DNA of 64,000 bases. It comes from Actinokineospora diospyrosa. GTDB taxonomy: Bacteria; Actinomycetota; Actinomycetes; Mycobacteriales; Pseudonocardiaceae. The translations under genes and the position numbers were made by a program. How positions within the stretch are numbered: the stretch's first letter is position 1; each line of letters begins with the position of its first letter. Under the pieces are notes generated by a model. That model was not told where the DNA came from and did no database searches. It was given only the letters and a program-made list of their open reading frames with translations. The stretch lies in assembly GCF_024171925.1 (NCBI RefSeq), contig NZ_JAMTCO010000015.1, positions 1 through 64,000 of the forward strand. Reading direction: 5' to 3'. Shown here piece after piece: positions 17,264 through 25,580 of the stretch.

Positions 17264-17600
17264 AGCCTACCGCGCACCACCGACACAACGGGGCCAGCAA
17301 CCAACGCCCTGTGGACAACAAAGAACGTTGTGGATAACCAACTCCGGACCACCCCGGCAAGATCATCTGCCACAAGAGCCCCCGATATACAGCTTACCGA
17401 GTAAGCCCGACAAAACAGCACCAGCGACCACGGCCTGTGGACAACCGAAGGCGTTGTGGACAACCGCCCACAACAATGCACACCCGCAAGATCAACTGAA
17501 TCAAGTGCCCCCGAAATACAGCCTACCGACGCACCCCAACAAACCGGCAGCAGCAAACAGCAGCCTGTGGACAACACCAGCAGTTGTGGACAACCTGAGC
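17231..17600 (+). repeat. three ~128-bp tandem units (leader block plus paired DnaA boxes)
   Basis: A 42-bp block of the form AAGATCA...GCCCCC.AATACA.CCTACCG occurs at 17231, 17359 and 17488, giving spacings of 128 and 129 bp. Each block is followed about 80 bp later by two boxes of the form TGTGGACAA. The first block doubles as the leader of repeat copy B, and its reverse complement is the leader of copy A at 327. The units differ enough between boxes that they are old duplications. Base composition is lower in G+C than the surroundings. Confidence 0.8.
17310..17593 (-). promoter_or_regulatory. cluster of six DnaA boxes
   Basis: On the minus strand, TTGTCCACA (the actinobacterial DnaA-box consensus) occurs at 17310-17318, 17436-17444, 17455-17463, 17566-17574 and 17585-17593, and the classic TTATCCACA at 17329-17337. 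The boxes form three pairs. Within each pair the start-to-start distance is exactly 19 bp, and all six point the same way. No dnaA, dnaN, rpmH or gyrB is nearby, so this is unlikely to be oriC. A DnaA-titration or DnaA-controlled site is the likelier reading. Confidence 0.75.
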
Positions 17601-17701
17601 TCGACCTCAGCAGCCCACCCTTACACAACCCAAACCTCCCACCCCCGCCCCTCTTTACCCACCCCCGACAAACTCTCCCCATCACCCAAGGGAGGACCCC
17701 C

Positions 17702-18076
17702 ATGCGAGCGACCATCATCACCGCCCTCACTCTCGCCCTGTCCGCAGCAACCGCAGGCGTAGCCAGCGCCCAGCCCAGCACGCCTGTCACCATCACCCTC
17801 TCCCCCGACCAAGTAGCCACCATCTGCCAGAAACGCATCCCCCGCATCGAAGAACGCACCACCAAGCTCATCGACCGCATCAACGGTTCGGCTGATACCA
17901 AGGGCTCGGCCGCGTGGCTACGAGCGCGCGCCGACAAGGAGCAGGCAGCGGGCAGGCAGACCTCCGCCACCCTTCTCCGCGAACGCGCGGACCGCCGTAC
18001 CGCCAAGATCGACCAGTTGACCAAGGTCAAGCAGCGGGCCGCGGACTTCAAGAACAAGTACTGCGGCACCAAGTGA
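17702..18076 (+). CDS. small secreted helical protein (124 aa)
   Basis: A GGGAGGA ribosome site sits 6 nt before the ATG at 17702. Residues 1-23 form a signal peptide ending ASA. The mature part is about 100 residues, highly basic and helical (RIEERTTKLIDRINGSADTKG, LRERADRRTAKIDQLTKVKQRAADFKNKYC, read in parts). Two Cys (CQKR near the start, KYCGTK at the end) probably form a disulfide bridging a helical hairpin. It has no known family. Its stop overlaps the start of a small lipoprotein gene (TGATG), and a two-component system follows. It may be an extracytoplasmic partner of that sensor kinase, which is inference from position. Confidence 0.8.
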   Translation: MRATIITALTLALSAATAGVASAQPSTPVTITLSPDQVATICQKRIPRIEERTTKLIDRINGSADTKGSAAWLRARADKEQAAGRQTSATLLRERADRRTAKIDQLTKVKQRAADFKNKYCGTK

Positions 18077-18234
18077 TGCGCCGCGCCCTGACCGTGATCG
18101 CCCTGCTGCTGGCATGCGCGTCTTGTAAAGACACAAGCAACAGCCCCACACCGAGCAACGGCTCGATCGAGCAGGAGCTGACCGGTATCGAGTCCACACT
18201 GGACAACGTCGAGTCCGAGTTGGCTGGGGACTAG
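18076..18234 (+). CDS. small lipoprotein (52 aa)
   Basis: This 52-residue protein starts MRRALTVIALLLACASC, a clear lipoprotein signal with lipidated Cys at about 17. The mature peptide of about 35 residues is acidic (IEQELTGIESTLDNVESELAGD) and helical, with a period-seven pattern. It is coupled by TGATG to the basic secreted protein upstream. The opposite charge of the two mature proteins suggests they could bind each other. The two-component genes start 12 bp downstream, on the same strand, so all four genes are likely one operon. Confidence 0.75.
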   Translation: MRRALTVIALLLACASCKDTSNSPTPSNGSIEQELTGIESTLDNVESELAGD

Positions 18235-18246
18235 TACGGTGCGCCC

Positions 18247-18930
18247 ATGACGGATCCCGGTCGCGGGCTGGTGCTGGTCGTCGAGGATGACCGGGCCATC
18301 GCTGAGCTGGTCACGCTCTACCTGCGGCGCGACGGGTTCGGCGTGCACGTGGAGACCGACGGGACCGGAGCGCTCGCGGCCAGCCAGCGGCTCAAGCCGG
18401 TCGCGGTGGTGCTCGACATCGGGCTGCCCGGGATCGATGGGGTTGAGGTTTGCAGGCGGATGCGGGCGGCCGACGACTGGACGCCGGTGTTGTTCGTGAC
18501 GGCTCGGGATGACGAGGTGGACCGGGTGTTGGGCCTCGAGTTGGGGGCGGACGACTACATCACCAAGCCGTTCAGCCCGCGGGAGTTGGTGGCCAGGGTG
18601 CGCACGGTGCTGCGGCGAGTGAACGGGCCCGGTGGCGGGGAGGTGCTGCGGGCGGGTGGCACCCGGCTCGACCTCGGGCAGCGGCGGGTGTGGAGCGCCG
18701 AGGTCGAGGTGGCGCTGACCACCACCGAGTTCGACCTGCTCGCGCACCTGATGCGCAGGCCGGGGCAGGTGTTCGAGCGGGCGCAGCTGCTCAGCGCGGT
18801 GTGGGGGTACGCGGCGGCCGCCGGGACGCGGACGGTGGACGTGCACATCGCGCAGCTGCGGGCGAAGCTCGGGGCGGGGAGTCCGATTCGGACGGTGCGC
18901 GGGGTCGGCTACGCGGCGGACCGCGGGTGA
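18247..18930 (+). CDS. OmpR/PhoB-family response regulator
   Basis: The gene encodes 227 residues. The receiver domain (1-120) has the acidic pair in VVEDDRA, phosphoacceptor Asp at about 57 in VVLDIGLPG, Thr in LFVTARDD and Lys in ITKPFSPREL. The C-terminal winged helix (130-225) has the OmpR-type TTTEFDLLAHLMRRPGQVFERAQLLSAVWG (in parts) and RTVDVHIAQLRAKLG recognition helix, then RTVRGVGY. It is paired with the kinase whose GTG overlaps its TGA (GTGA). The regulated genes are unknown. The co-encoded small exported proteins upstream are candidates for the signal-sensing side. Confidence 0.92.
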   Translation: MTDPGRGLVLVVEDDRAIAELVTLYLRRDGFGVHVETDGTGALAASQRLKPVAVVLDIGLPGIDGVEVCRRMRAADDWTPVLFVTARDDEVDRVLGLELGADDYITKPFSPRELVARVRTVLRRVNGPGGGEVLRAGGTRLDLGQRRVWSAEVEVALTTTEFDLLAHLMRRPGQVFERAQLLSAVWGYAAAAGTRTVDVHIAQLRAKLGAGSPIRTVRGVGYAADRG

Positions 18931-20273
18931 GGGGCACGCTCGCGGTCCGCGTCACCGCGCTCTGCCTGGCGGTGGCGGGCGTGGTGGCGGTGGTCGGCGG
19001 GCTCATCTCGGCGCGGCTGGTGGTCTCCACCGCGACCGAGGTGACCCAGCAGACCCTGTCCGACCAGGCCGACGTGTTCGTCAGCCAGTTCGCCGACAAC
19101 CGCATCGGCCTGCGGCGGATGGTCGAGGTGCTCAACGGCCAGGGTGTCGCCGTGGTGCAGGCGCGGCCGAACGGGGTGGTCGTGAGCGGGGACGCGACCG
19201 CGGAGAGGGCGGCGCGGCAGGCCGGGCTGCTCGGGGTGACCGCGCCGCAGCACAAGGCGGTCGAGGCGCAGGGGCGGACGCTGCTGGTCGAGCTGCGCCC
19301 CGCGGACGCGCGCGGGGCGATCGCGCTGGTGCGGGAGGCGGAGGCGGCCAAGGGCGCGGGCCGCAAGCTGGTCCGCCACATCGTCGTCGCGCTCGGCATC
19401 GGTCTGCTGGTCGCCGCGGTTGCCGGGCTGGTGCTGGCCCGGCTGCTGGCCCGCCCGCTGACCAGGACCGCGACCGTCGCCTACTCGATGACGCACGGCC
19501 GCCGCGACCTGCGGGCGCCCGTCGAGGGTCCGCGCGAGGTCGCCGACGTGGCGGCGGCGGTCAACGACCTGTCCGACGCGCTGCACCGCAGCGAGTCGCG
19601 GCAGCGGGAGTTCCTGCTGTCGGTGTCGCACGAACTGCGCACGCCGTTGACCGCGGTGAAGGGCTTCGCCGAGTCCCTGGCCGACGGCGTGGTCACCGGG
19701 GACGCGGTCGCCGCCGCGGGCCGCACCATCGAGCAGGAGGCCGACCGGCTGGACCGGCTGGTCAGCGACCTGCTCGACCTGGCCCGCCTCGGCGCGGACG
19801 ACTTCCGGCTGGACCTGGTCCCGGTGGACCTGACCGCGTTGGTCGCCGAGTCGGCCCAGGTGTGGTCGGCCCGCTGCGCCGCGGCCGGGGTCCGCTTCGG
19901 CGTGGAGTCCCCGGCCGGGCCGGTGCTGACCCTCGCCGACCCCCGGCGGCTGCGGCAGGTGGTCGACGGGCTGGCCGAGAACGCCCTGCGGGTGACCCCG
20001 GCGGGGCGGCCGATCGTCTTGTCGCTCGGCGTTTCACCAGGTCAAGCGGTGTTGCAGGTGCGCGACGGCGGGCCGGGGCTGGCGCCGGAGGAGTACGCGG
20101 TGGCCTTCGAGCGCGGGCTGCTGAACGCGCGCTACGCGGGCAGCCGCCCGGTGGGCACCGGGATCGGCCTCGCCCTGGTCCACGGCCTGGTCACCAGGAT
20201 GAACGGCTCGATCTCGGCCGGTCCGGCTGCCGAGGGCGGCGCCGCGTTCACCGTCCGGCTGCCGACCGGGTAG
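18927..20273 (+). CDS. sensor histidine kinase, partner of the upstream regulator
   Basis: The gene encodes 448 residues. Two membrane segments (about 8-34 and 150-172) bracket an extracytoplasmic domain of about 115 residues. HAMP follows (about 175-225), then HisKA with phosphoacceptor His235 in SVSHELRTPLTAVKGF, and HATPase_c with N box LAENALRVTP, G1 DGGPGLAPEE and G2 GTGIGLALVHGL. The N box reads AENA in place of the usual DNA/ENA-type Asn-x-x-x-Asn, within normal variation. The GTG start overlaps the regulator's stop. The sensed signal is unknown. Confidence 0.92.
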   Translation: MRGTLAVRVTALCLAVAGVVAVVGGLISARLVVSTATEVTQQTLSDQADVFVSQFADNRIGLRRMVEVLNGQGVAVVQARPNGVVVSGDATAERAARQAGLLGVTAPQHKAVEAQGRTLLVELRPADARGAIALVREAEAAKGAGRKLVRHIVVALGIGLLVAAVAGLVLARLLARPLTRTATVAYSMTHGRRDLRAPVEGPREVADVAAAVNDLSDALHRSESRQREFLLSVSHELRTPLTAVKGFAESLADGVVTGDAVAAAGRTIEQEADRLDRLVSDLLDLARLGADDFRLDLVPVDLTALVAESAQVWSARCAAAGVRFGVESPAGPVLTLADPRRLRQVVDGLAENALRVTPAGRPIVLSLGVSPGQAVLQVRDGGPGLAPEEYAVAFERGLLNARYAGSRPVGTGIGLALVHGLVTRMNGSISAGPAAEGGAAFTVRLPTG

Positions 20274-20274
20274 C

Positions 20275-20826
20275 TCAGCCCGCGATCCAGAAGAAGCCGC
20301 CCCGGCGGTCGTACTCCTGGATCCGGGCGCGGGCGCCGGTGCGCAGCGGGCGCGCACCGGCCTGGCGGACCTGGACGATCACCGTGCGGCCGTCGGCGGT
20401 GGTCGCCTCCGCCGCGCCGAAATGGTCGTCGACCCGGCCGGTGCGCACGACGCAATCGGTTCCGACGAGGTCCAACCGGACCGGCAGGAGTTTGTTGAGC
20501 AGCGGAATCGTGAATCGAGTTCCGATTAGCGCGATCACCAATGCGACAACGAGAACGAACGCCCCCGGCACCAGCGGGGACGGCTCCGCGGAACCGAGCA
20601 GCAAATCGCCAGCCATGCTGATCCCCCACGCCAGGCAGGTGACCAGCGAGAGCGCGACGCTGAGCGGAACCCGCCCCAGACCGAAGGCCTCGGGGTCGGC
20701 GGCCCCAACAGACTCCACAGTGGACACACCGATCGCGACGAGCAACCAGTAGCCCGCGACGACGACCAAGAGGAATGTGAAAACGACTGCGGGAAAACTG
20801 AAAGCCGCAACCAGGAGTCGGTCCAC
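20275..20826 (-). CDS. membrane protein with C-terminal OB-fold (YqiJ/NfeD-like)
   Basis: There are 183 residues. Three hydrophobic segments (about 5-35, 50-75, 82-105) are followed by a soluble beta-rich domain of about 70 residues (GTDCVVRTGRVDDHFG ... VIVQVRQAG ... RIQEYDRRGGFFW), which resembles the OB-fold of YqiJ/NfeD-like proteins linked to flotillin-type membrane scaffolds. No flotillin gene is next to it. The GTG at 20826 has an AAGGGA ribosome site; a longer frame to 20934 lacks one. It converges tail-to-tail on the histidine kinase gene with 1 bp between stops. Confidence 0.7.
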   Translation of the reverse strand: MDRLLVAAFSFPAVVFTFLLVVVAGYWLLVAIGVSTVESVGAADPEAFGLGRVPLSVALSLVTCLAWGISMAGDLLLGSAEPSPLVPGAFVLVVALVIALIGTRFTIPLLNKLLPVRLDLVGTDCVVRTGRVDDHFGAAEATTADGRTVIVQVRQAGARPLRTGARARIQEYDRRGGFFWIAG

Positions 20827-20944
20827 AGGCGGGTTCCCTTCGCCGAGCTTGGCACGGGAACCTACTGCAAACACTCGACTAGCGGCGCCGTTCCCGGACA
20901 ACCCGATACCCGGATGTGACCAAACGGGACACACAATGGAGGTC

Positions 20945-21418
20945 TCACTCGGCGAGCGAGTGCTCCACCGCGTCCAGCAGCGGGGCGACCCGGAACGGGA
21001 TCTGCTCGGTCATCGCGACCGCGGTGGTGCTGCGGATGACGCCCCGGCAGGCGAGCACGGCGTTGATCACCTCGTGCAGGTGCCTGGTGTTGCGCGCGAC
21101 CACCCGCACCAGCAGGTCGCCGTCGCCCGCGATGCCGTGCGCCTCGAGCACGTAGGGCACCGCGGTCAGGTCCTCGATCGCCGAGACGAGCCTACCCTGG
21201 GCGACCTGCACCGTGACGAACGCGGTGACCTCGACGCCGAGCTGCGTGTAGTCCACCGCCCGACCGCGCGGCCCCACCACGCCCTGGCGCTCCAGCCTGC
21301 CCACCCTGGCGTGCGCGGTGTTGCGCGCGATGCCCAACCGCTCGGCCAGCTCGGTGATGCCGACCCGCGGGTTCGCGACGAGCTCGCGGATCACCCGCAG
21401 GTCGAGCCGGTTGACCAT
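20945..21418 (-). CDS. Lrp/AsnC-family transcriptional regulator
   Basis: There are 157 residues. An N-terminal winged helix-turn-helix (ANPRVGITELAERLGIARNTAHARVGRLERQGVV, read in parts, about residues 10-45) is followed by the RAM/ACT-type ligand domain (about 70-150). ATG 21418 gives the standard family length; an upstream in-frame ATG would add 19 basic residues. It is divergent from the ferredoxin oxidoreductase gene with a 145-bp shared promoter region holding a perfect 7-5-7 inverted repeat. In related genomes this pair is linked to amino-acid (aromatic or branched-chain) catabolism, so it most likely controls its neighbour in response to an amino acid. Confidence 0.9.
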   Translation of the reverse strand: MVNRLDLRVIRELVANPRVGITELAERLGIARNTAHARVGRLERQGVVGPRGRAVDYTQLGVEVTAFVTVQVAQGRLVSAIEDLTAVPYVLEAHGIAGDGDLLVRVVARNTRHLHEVINAVLACRGVIRSTTAVAMTEQIPFRVAPLLDAVEHSLAE

Positions 21419-21457
21419 GCCCACGATGCGCAACCTTCCACGGTCGAGGGAGTCAGT

Positions 21458-21476
21458 TTTGCGCGATCTGCGCAAA
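21458..21476. promoter_or_regulatory. probable Lrp/AsnC operator
   Basis: TTTGCGC, five bases, then GCGCAAA form a perfect dyad of the TTGCG-type seen in Lrp-family sites. It lies between the divergent Lrp gene and the oxidoreductase, 40 bp upstream of the regulator start and 88 bp upstream of the enzyme start. Confidence 0.6.
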
Positions 21477-21563
21477 CCTGAACACTGAGTCTTGCACAGC
21501 GCTCATAGAGAGCCGTCTTCTTGTCAGAAGGCGCGCAGGGCGCACGGAAGAGGTGTGGACGCG

Positions 21564-24500
21564 ATGACGGCCGTGGTACCGGAGCTTGCCGCCAACTACC
21601 GACCGGCGGACGTGGTCAGCCGCGACAGCGGCCGGGGCGCGCTCACCGGGGTCCAGGCGCTGGGCAAGCTGCTGCTCGACCAGCGCCGGGCCGACCAGGC
21701 GCGCGGCTGGAAGACCGCCGGGCTGGTGTCGGGCTACCGCGGGTCGCCGCTGGCCGGGCTGGACCTGGTGCTGGAGCGCAACGCCAAGCTGCTCGCCGCG
21801 CACGACATCGAGTTCATCCCCGGGGTCAACGAGGAGCTGGGCGCGACGGTCGTCTACGGCTCCCAACTGGCGCCGCAGCTGCCCGGCTCGCGCTTCGAGG
21901 GCGTCTTCGGCCTCTGGTACGGCAAGGCACCCGGCGTGGACCGGTCGGTCGACGCGTTCAAGCACGGCACCTGGATGGGAACCACGCCCAAGGGCGGCGT
22001 GCTGGTGGTGGCCGGGGACGACCCGGCGAGCAAGTCCTCGTCGCTGCCGTCGAACTCGACCATGGCGCTGGCCGAGTCGTACATGCCGGTGCTGGCGCCG
22101 GTCGACGTGGCCGACGTGCTGCGGCTGGGCCGCTTCGGCATCGAGATGTCCCGGTTCAGCGGCGCGTGGACGGCGTTCACCGTGGTCACCGCCATCGGCG
22201 ACGCCTACGAGGTGGTCGACCTCGGTGTGGTGCCCGAGGTCGTGGTGCCGGAGTTCGAGTGGAACGGGCGGCCGTGGAAGCCGACGTTCAAGGCGGGTGT
22301 GGGCATCCCCGAGGCGCTGGCCCTGGAGCGCGAGGTGCTGGAGGGCAGGCTCGCCGCGGCGGTCGCGTTCGGCACCGCGAACGGGCTGAACCGGATCGAG
22401 GGCGCGACCCGCGAGGCGCGGCTGGGGATCATCGCGTCCGGGCACACCTACGCCTGCCTGCGCGACGCGCTCGGCCGGATGGGGCTGCCCGAGTCCGAAC
22501 TGGACCGCCGCGGGGTCCGCCTGCTGCGGCTGGGCATGGCCTACCCGCTCGACCAGGACCTGATCGGGAAGTTCGCCGACGGCCTGGACGAGATCGTCGT
22601 GGTCGAGGACAAGCGGGCGTTCATCGAGACGCTGGTCAAGGAGGCCCTGTTCGACCGGGCCGTGCGGCCGCGGGTGCACGGCAAGCGCGGCGCGGACGGC
22701 AAGCCGCTCATCCCGGTGACGGGCGCGCTGGAGGCCGACCGGCTGGTGACCGTGCTCGGGCCGCTGCTGGCCGAGCGGCTCGGCCGCGAGCACGTGCGGC
22801 TGCCGGAGCGCTCCAGCAGGCCGCGGATCGCGTTGCCGCTGGTCAACCGCACCCCGTTCTTCTGCTCCGGCTGCCCGCACAACCGGTCGACGGAGATCCC
22901 GGACGGGTCGCTGGCGGGCGCGGGCATCGGCTGCCACGCGCTGACCACGTTCATGGACCGCAGCGTCGGCTTCACCCAGATGGGCGGCGAGGGCGTCAGC
23001 TGGGTGGGTGCCGCGCGGTTCACCGACACCCCGCACTTCTTCCAGAACCTGGGCGACGGCACGTTCTTCCACTCCGGCAGCCTCGCCGTGCGCCAGGCCG
23101 TCGCTGCGGGCACCAACATCACCTTCAAGCTGCTCTACAACGCGGCCGTGGCGATGACCGGCGGCCAGCACGCCGACGGTTCGGTCGACCCCGCCTCGGT
23201 GACCCGGATGCTGCACGCCGAGGGCGTCGCCAAGGTTGTCGTGGTCACCGACCAGCCCGGCAAGTACCCGCGCGGCACGACGTGGGCGCCGGGGGTGCGG
23301 GTGCGCCACCGCGACGACCTCGACGAGGTCCAGCGGGAGCTGCGCGACACCGCGGGCGTGACGGTGATCCTCTACGACCAGGAGTGCGCGGCGGAGAAGC
23401 GGCGCAAGCGCAAGCGCGGCAAGGCGGTCGACCCGGTGACCCGGGTGCACATCAACGAGGCGGTGTGCGAGGGCTGCGGCGACTGCGGCCGCAAGTCCAA
23501 CTGCCTGAGCGTCGAGCCGGTGGAGACCGAGTTCGGCCGCAAGACGCAGATCGACCAGACCTCGTGCAACAAGGACTACTCCTGCCTGCTCGGCGACTGC
23601 CCGTCGTTCATGACGGTGGTGCCGGGCACCGGGAAGGCCAAGAAGATCGACCGCGCCGAGCTGCCCGCCGACCTGCCCGAGCCCGCGGCGAGGCCCACCG
23701 CGGCCGCGCTGGTGATGGTCGGCATCGGCGGTACCGGCGTGGTCACCGCGAACCAGGTGCTCGCCACGGCCGCGCTGATCAGCGGGCTCGACGCGCGGGC
23801 GCTGGACCAGACCGGCCTGAGCCAGAAGGCGGGCGCGGTGGTGTCGCACCTGCGGATCTCCCCGGAGCGCGACGAGCTGCCCGGCCTGGTGCCCGCGGGT
23901 GCCGCGGACGGGTACCTGGTGTTCGACCCGCTGGCCGCCACGACCGAGCCGAACCTGTCGCGCTGCGGCGAGGACCGGACGGTGGCGGTGGTCTCGACCG
24001 CGCAGGTGCCGACCGGCCGGATGGTCGTGGACCACACGGTGGCCTTCCCCGGCGACCTGGTGCCCAAGATCGCCGCGCGGACCAGGGACCTGCGCGCGTT
24101 CGACGCGCTCGACCTGGCCGAGCGGCTGTTCGGCAGCACCGCGGCGGCGAACTTCCTGGTCATCGGCGCGGCCTACCAGCTCGGTGTGCTGCCGCTGTCG
24201 GCCGAGGCGATCGAGAAGGCCATCGAGCTCAACGGCGTCGGCGTGGCGACCACGGTGCAGGCGTTCCGCGCCGGTCGCAAGGCGGTGCTCGACCCGACCT
24301 GGATCGACGGGACGACCGCGCCGGAGGTGGTGCCGTCGCCGTTGGCGGAGGGCTTCACCGGTGAGCTGCGCAGGCTGCTCGACGTGCGGCTGCCCGAGTT
24401 GGTGGCCTACCAGAACGAGGACTACGCCCAGCGCTACCTGGCCGTCGTGCGGCAGGTCGCGGACGCGGAGCGGGCGGCGGGGCTGCCGAGCGCGCTGTCG

Positions 24501-24998
24501 GAGGCGGTCGCGCGCAACCTGTTCAAGCTGATGGCCTACAAGGACGAGTACGAGGTCGCCCGGCTGCACCTGGCCGCGCGCGCCGAGGTCGAGGCCGAGT
24601 TCGGCCCGGGCACCCAGGTCGGCTACGCGCTGCACCCGCCGGTGCTGCGGGCGATGGGCATGCGCCGCAAGATCACCTTGAAGCGCACCGCCGGTCCGGC
24701 GTTCGCGGTCCTGCGGGCGATGCGCGGCCTGCGCGGCACGGCGCTGGACCCGTTCGGCCGGGCGCACCTGCGCAAGGTCGAGCGGGAACTGGTGAGCGAG
24801 TACGAGTCGCTCGTGCCCCGGCTGCTGTCCGCTTTGGACCAGTACGACCTCGCGGTGCGGATCGCGGACCTGCCGGACGTGGTGCGCGGGTACGAGGAGA
24901 TCAAGCTGGCGAACGTGGAGCTTTATCGCGAAAAGCTCGCGGAATCGCTCGCCCTGCTGGGAAGCACCGTGTCAACCGGAAGGCCCGCCGTCTCATAG
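21564..24998 (+). CDS. fused indolepyruvate:ferredoxin oxidoreductase (2-oxoacid oxidoreductase family)
   Basis: This 1144-residue single-chain enzyme corresponds to alpha plus gamma subunits. The N-terminal part has YRGSPLAGLD. The TPP-binding region carries GIGCHALTTF and GGEGVSWVGAA (about 455-490). Two Cys-rich stretches, CEGCGDCGRKSNC (about 634) and CNKDYSCLLGDCPSF (about 670), should carry Fe-S clusters. The gamma-type domain begins with GIGGTGVVTANQVLATAA (about 720). These enzymes oxidatively decarboxylate aryl- or branched-chain 2-oxoacids from amino-acid transamination to acyl-CoA, reducing ferredoxin. The true substrate cannot be decided. ATG 21564 follows GGAAGAGG. The divergent Lrp regulator and the dyad suggest amino-acid induction. 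Confidence 0.88.
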   Translation: MTAVVPELAANYRPADVVSRDSGRGALTGVQALGKLLLDQRRADQARGWKTAGLVSGYRGSPLAGLDLVLERNAKLLAAHDIEFIPGVNEELGATVVYGSQLAPQLPGSRFEGVFGLWYGKAPGVDRSVDAFKHGTWMGTTPKGGVLVVAGDDPASKSSSLPSNSTMALAESYMPVLAPVDVADVLRLGRFGIEMSRFSGAWTAFTVVTAIGDAYEVVDLGVVPEVVVPEFEWNGRPWKPTFKAGVGIPEALALEREVLEGRLAAAVAFGTANGLNRIEGATREARLGIIASGHTYACLRDALGRMGLPESELDRRGVRLLRLGMAYPLDQDLIGKFADGLDEIVVVEDKRAFIETLVKEALFDRAVRPRVHGKRGADGKPLIPVTGALEADRLVTVLGPLLAERLGREHVRLPERSSRPRIALPLVNRTPFFCSGCPHNRSTEIPDGSLAGAGIGCHALTTFMDRSVGFTQMGGEGVSWVGAARFTDTPHFFQNLGDGTFFHSGSLAVRQAVAAGTNITFKLLYNAAVAMTGGQHADGSVDPASVTRMLHAEGVAKVVVVTDQPGKYPRGTTWAPGVRVRHRDDLDEVQRELRDTAGVTVILYDQECAAEKRRKRKRGKAVDPVTRVHINEAVCEGCGDCGRKSNCLSVEPVETEFGRKTQIDQTSCNKDYSCLLGDCPSFMTVVPGTGKAKKIDRAELPADLPEPAARPTAAALVMVGIGGTGVVTANQVLATAALISGLDARALDQTGLSQKAGAVVSHLRISPERDELPGLVPAGAADGYLVFDPLAATTEPNLSRCGEDRTVAVVSTAQVPTGRMVVDHTVAFPGDLVPKIAARTRDLRAFDALDLAERLFGSTAAANFLVIGAAYQLGVLPLSAEAIEKAIELNGVGVATTVQAFRAGRKAVLDPTWIDGTTAPEVVPSPLAEGFTGELRRLLDVRLPELVAYQNEDYAQRYLAVVRQVADAERAAGLPSALSEAVARNLFKLMAYKDEYEVARLHLAARAEVEAEFGPGTQVGYALHPPVLRAMGMRRKITLKRTAGPAFAVLRAMRGLRGTALDPFGRAHLRKVERELVSEYESLVPRLLSALDQYDLAVRIADLPDVVRGYEEIKLANVELYREKLAESLALLGSTVSTGRPAVS

Positions 24999-25064
24999 CG
25001 CGGTTGCTGTTGCGCTGGGATTTCCACCGTCGGAATCTGGGGCCCCTCAACCTCAGGAGCGAAG

Positions 25065-25580
25065 ATGACGGTGGAAACCCGGCTCAACGACGTCAACATC
25101 GAAGCGGTCGGCGCTCTGGTGTCGGCGATCCAGCAGGACAAGGCGAAGGCGCGCACCACCTGGGCGGCCCACGTGCGCTGGCAGGGCGGTTTCCAGTCCA
25201 CCGCCAAGGTCCGCGCGTTCGCCGAGTCCCACTCCGACGAGCCCCCCGCGCTCGGCGGCGACGACACCGCCCCCAACCCGGTCGAGCAGCTCCTCGCCGC
25301 CCTCGGCAACTGCCTGGCCGTCGGCTACGCCGCCAACGCCACCGTCGCCGGGATCCCGCTGGACTCCCTGGCCATCGACCTGCGCGGCGACGTCAACCTG
25401 CACGTCTTCCTCGGCCTCGCGCAAGGCCACGCGGGCTTCGACTCGATCACCGCCAAGGTCCGCATCGCCTCCCCCGCCCCGGCGGCCGACATCGAGGCCC
25501 TGCACCAGAAGGTCATCGCCTCATCCCCGGTGGGCCACACCCTGGGCAACCCAGTCCCGGTCACCGTCGAACTCGCCTGA
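25065..25580 (+). CDS. OsmC/Ohr-family protein
   Basis: The gene encodes 171 residues. It has the OsmC fold with the central helix motif NPVEQLLAALGNCLAVGYAANA, whose Cys is the conserved redox-active residue. The second peroxidatic Cys usual in Ohr is not evident, so this is closer to the OsmC/YhfA branch with unclear catalytic role. An AGGAGCG ribosome site precedes the ATG by 6 nt. It lies 66 bp after the oxidoreductase gene and could share its transcript. Its last 60 bp overlap the convergent cyclase-like gene. Confidence 0.85.
   Translation: MTVETRLNDVNIEAVGALVSAIQQDKAKARTTWAAHVRWQGGFQSTAKVRAFAESHSDEPPALGGDDTAPNPVEQLLAALGNCLAVGYAANATVAGIPLDSLAIDLRGDVNLHVFLGLAQGHAGFDSITAKVRIASPAPAADIEALHQKVIASSPVGHTLGNPVPVTVELA

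Noticed and set aside
17310-17593. Possible chromosomal origin
   Set aside because: Six DnaA boxes alone are too few for an actinomycete oriC, and no dnaA, dnaN, recF, gyrB or rpmH gene is next to it.
21453-24767. 1104-codon minus-strand frame opposite the ferredoxin oxidoreductase
   Set aside because: Same effect: low-information Arg/His/Gln-rich translation, no start signal, and the opposite frame carries TPP, Fe-S and gamma-domain motifs.
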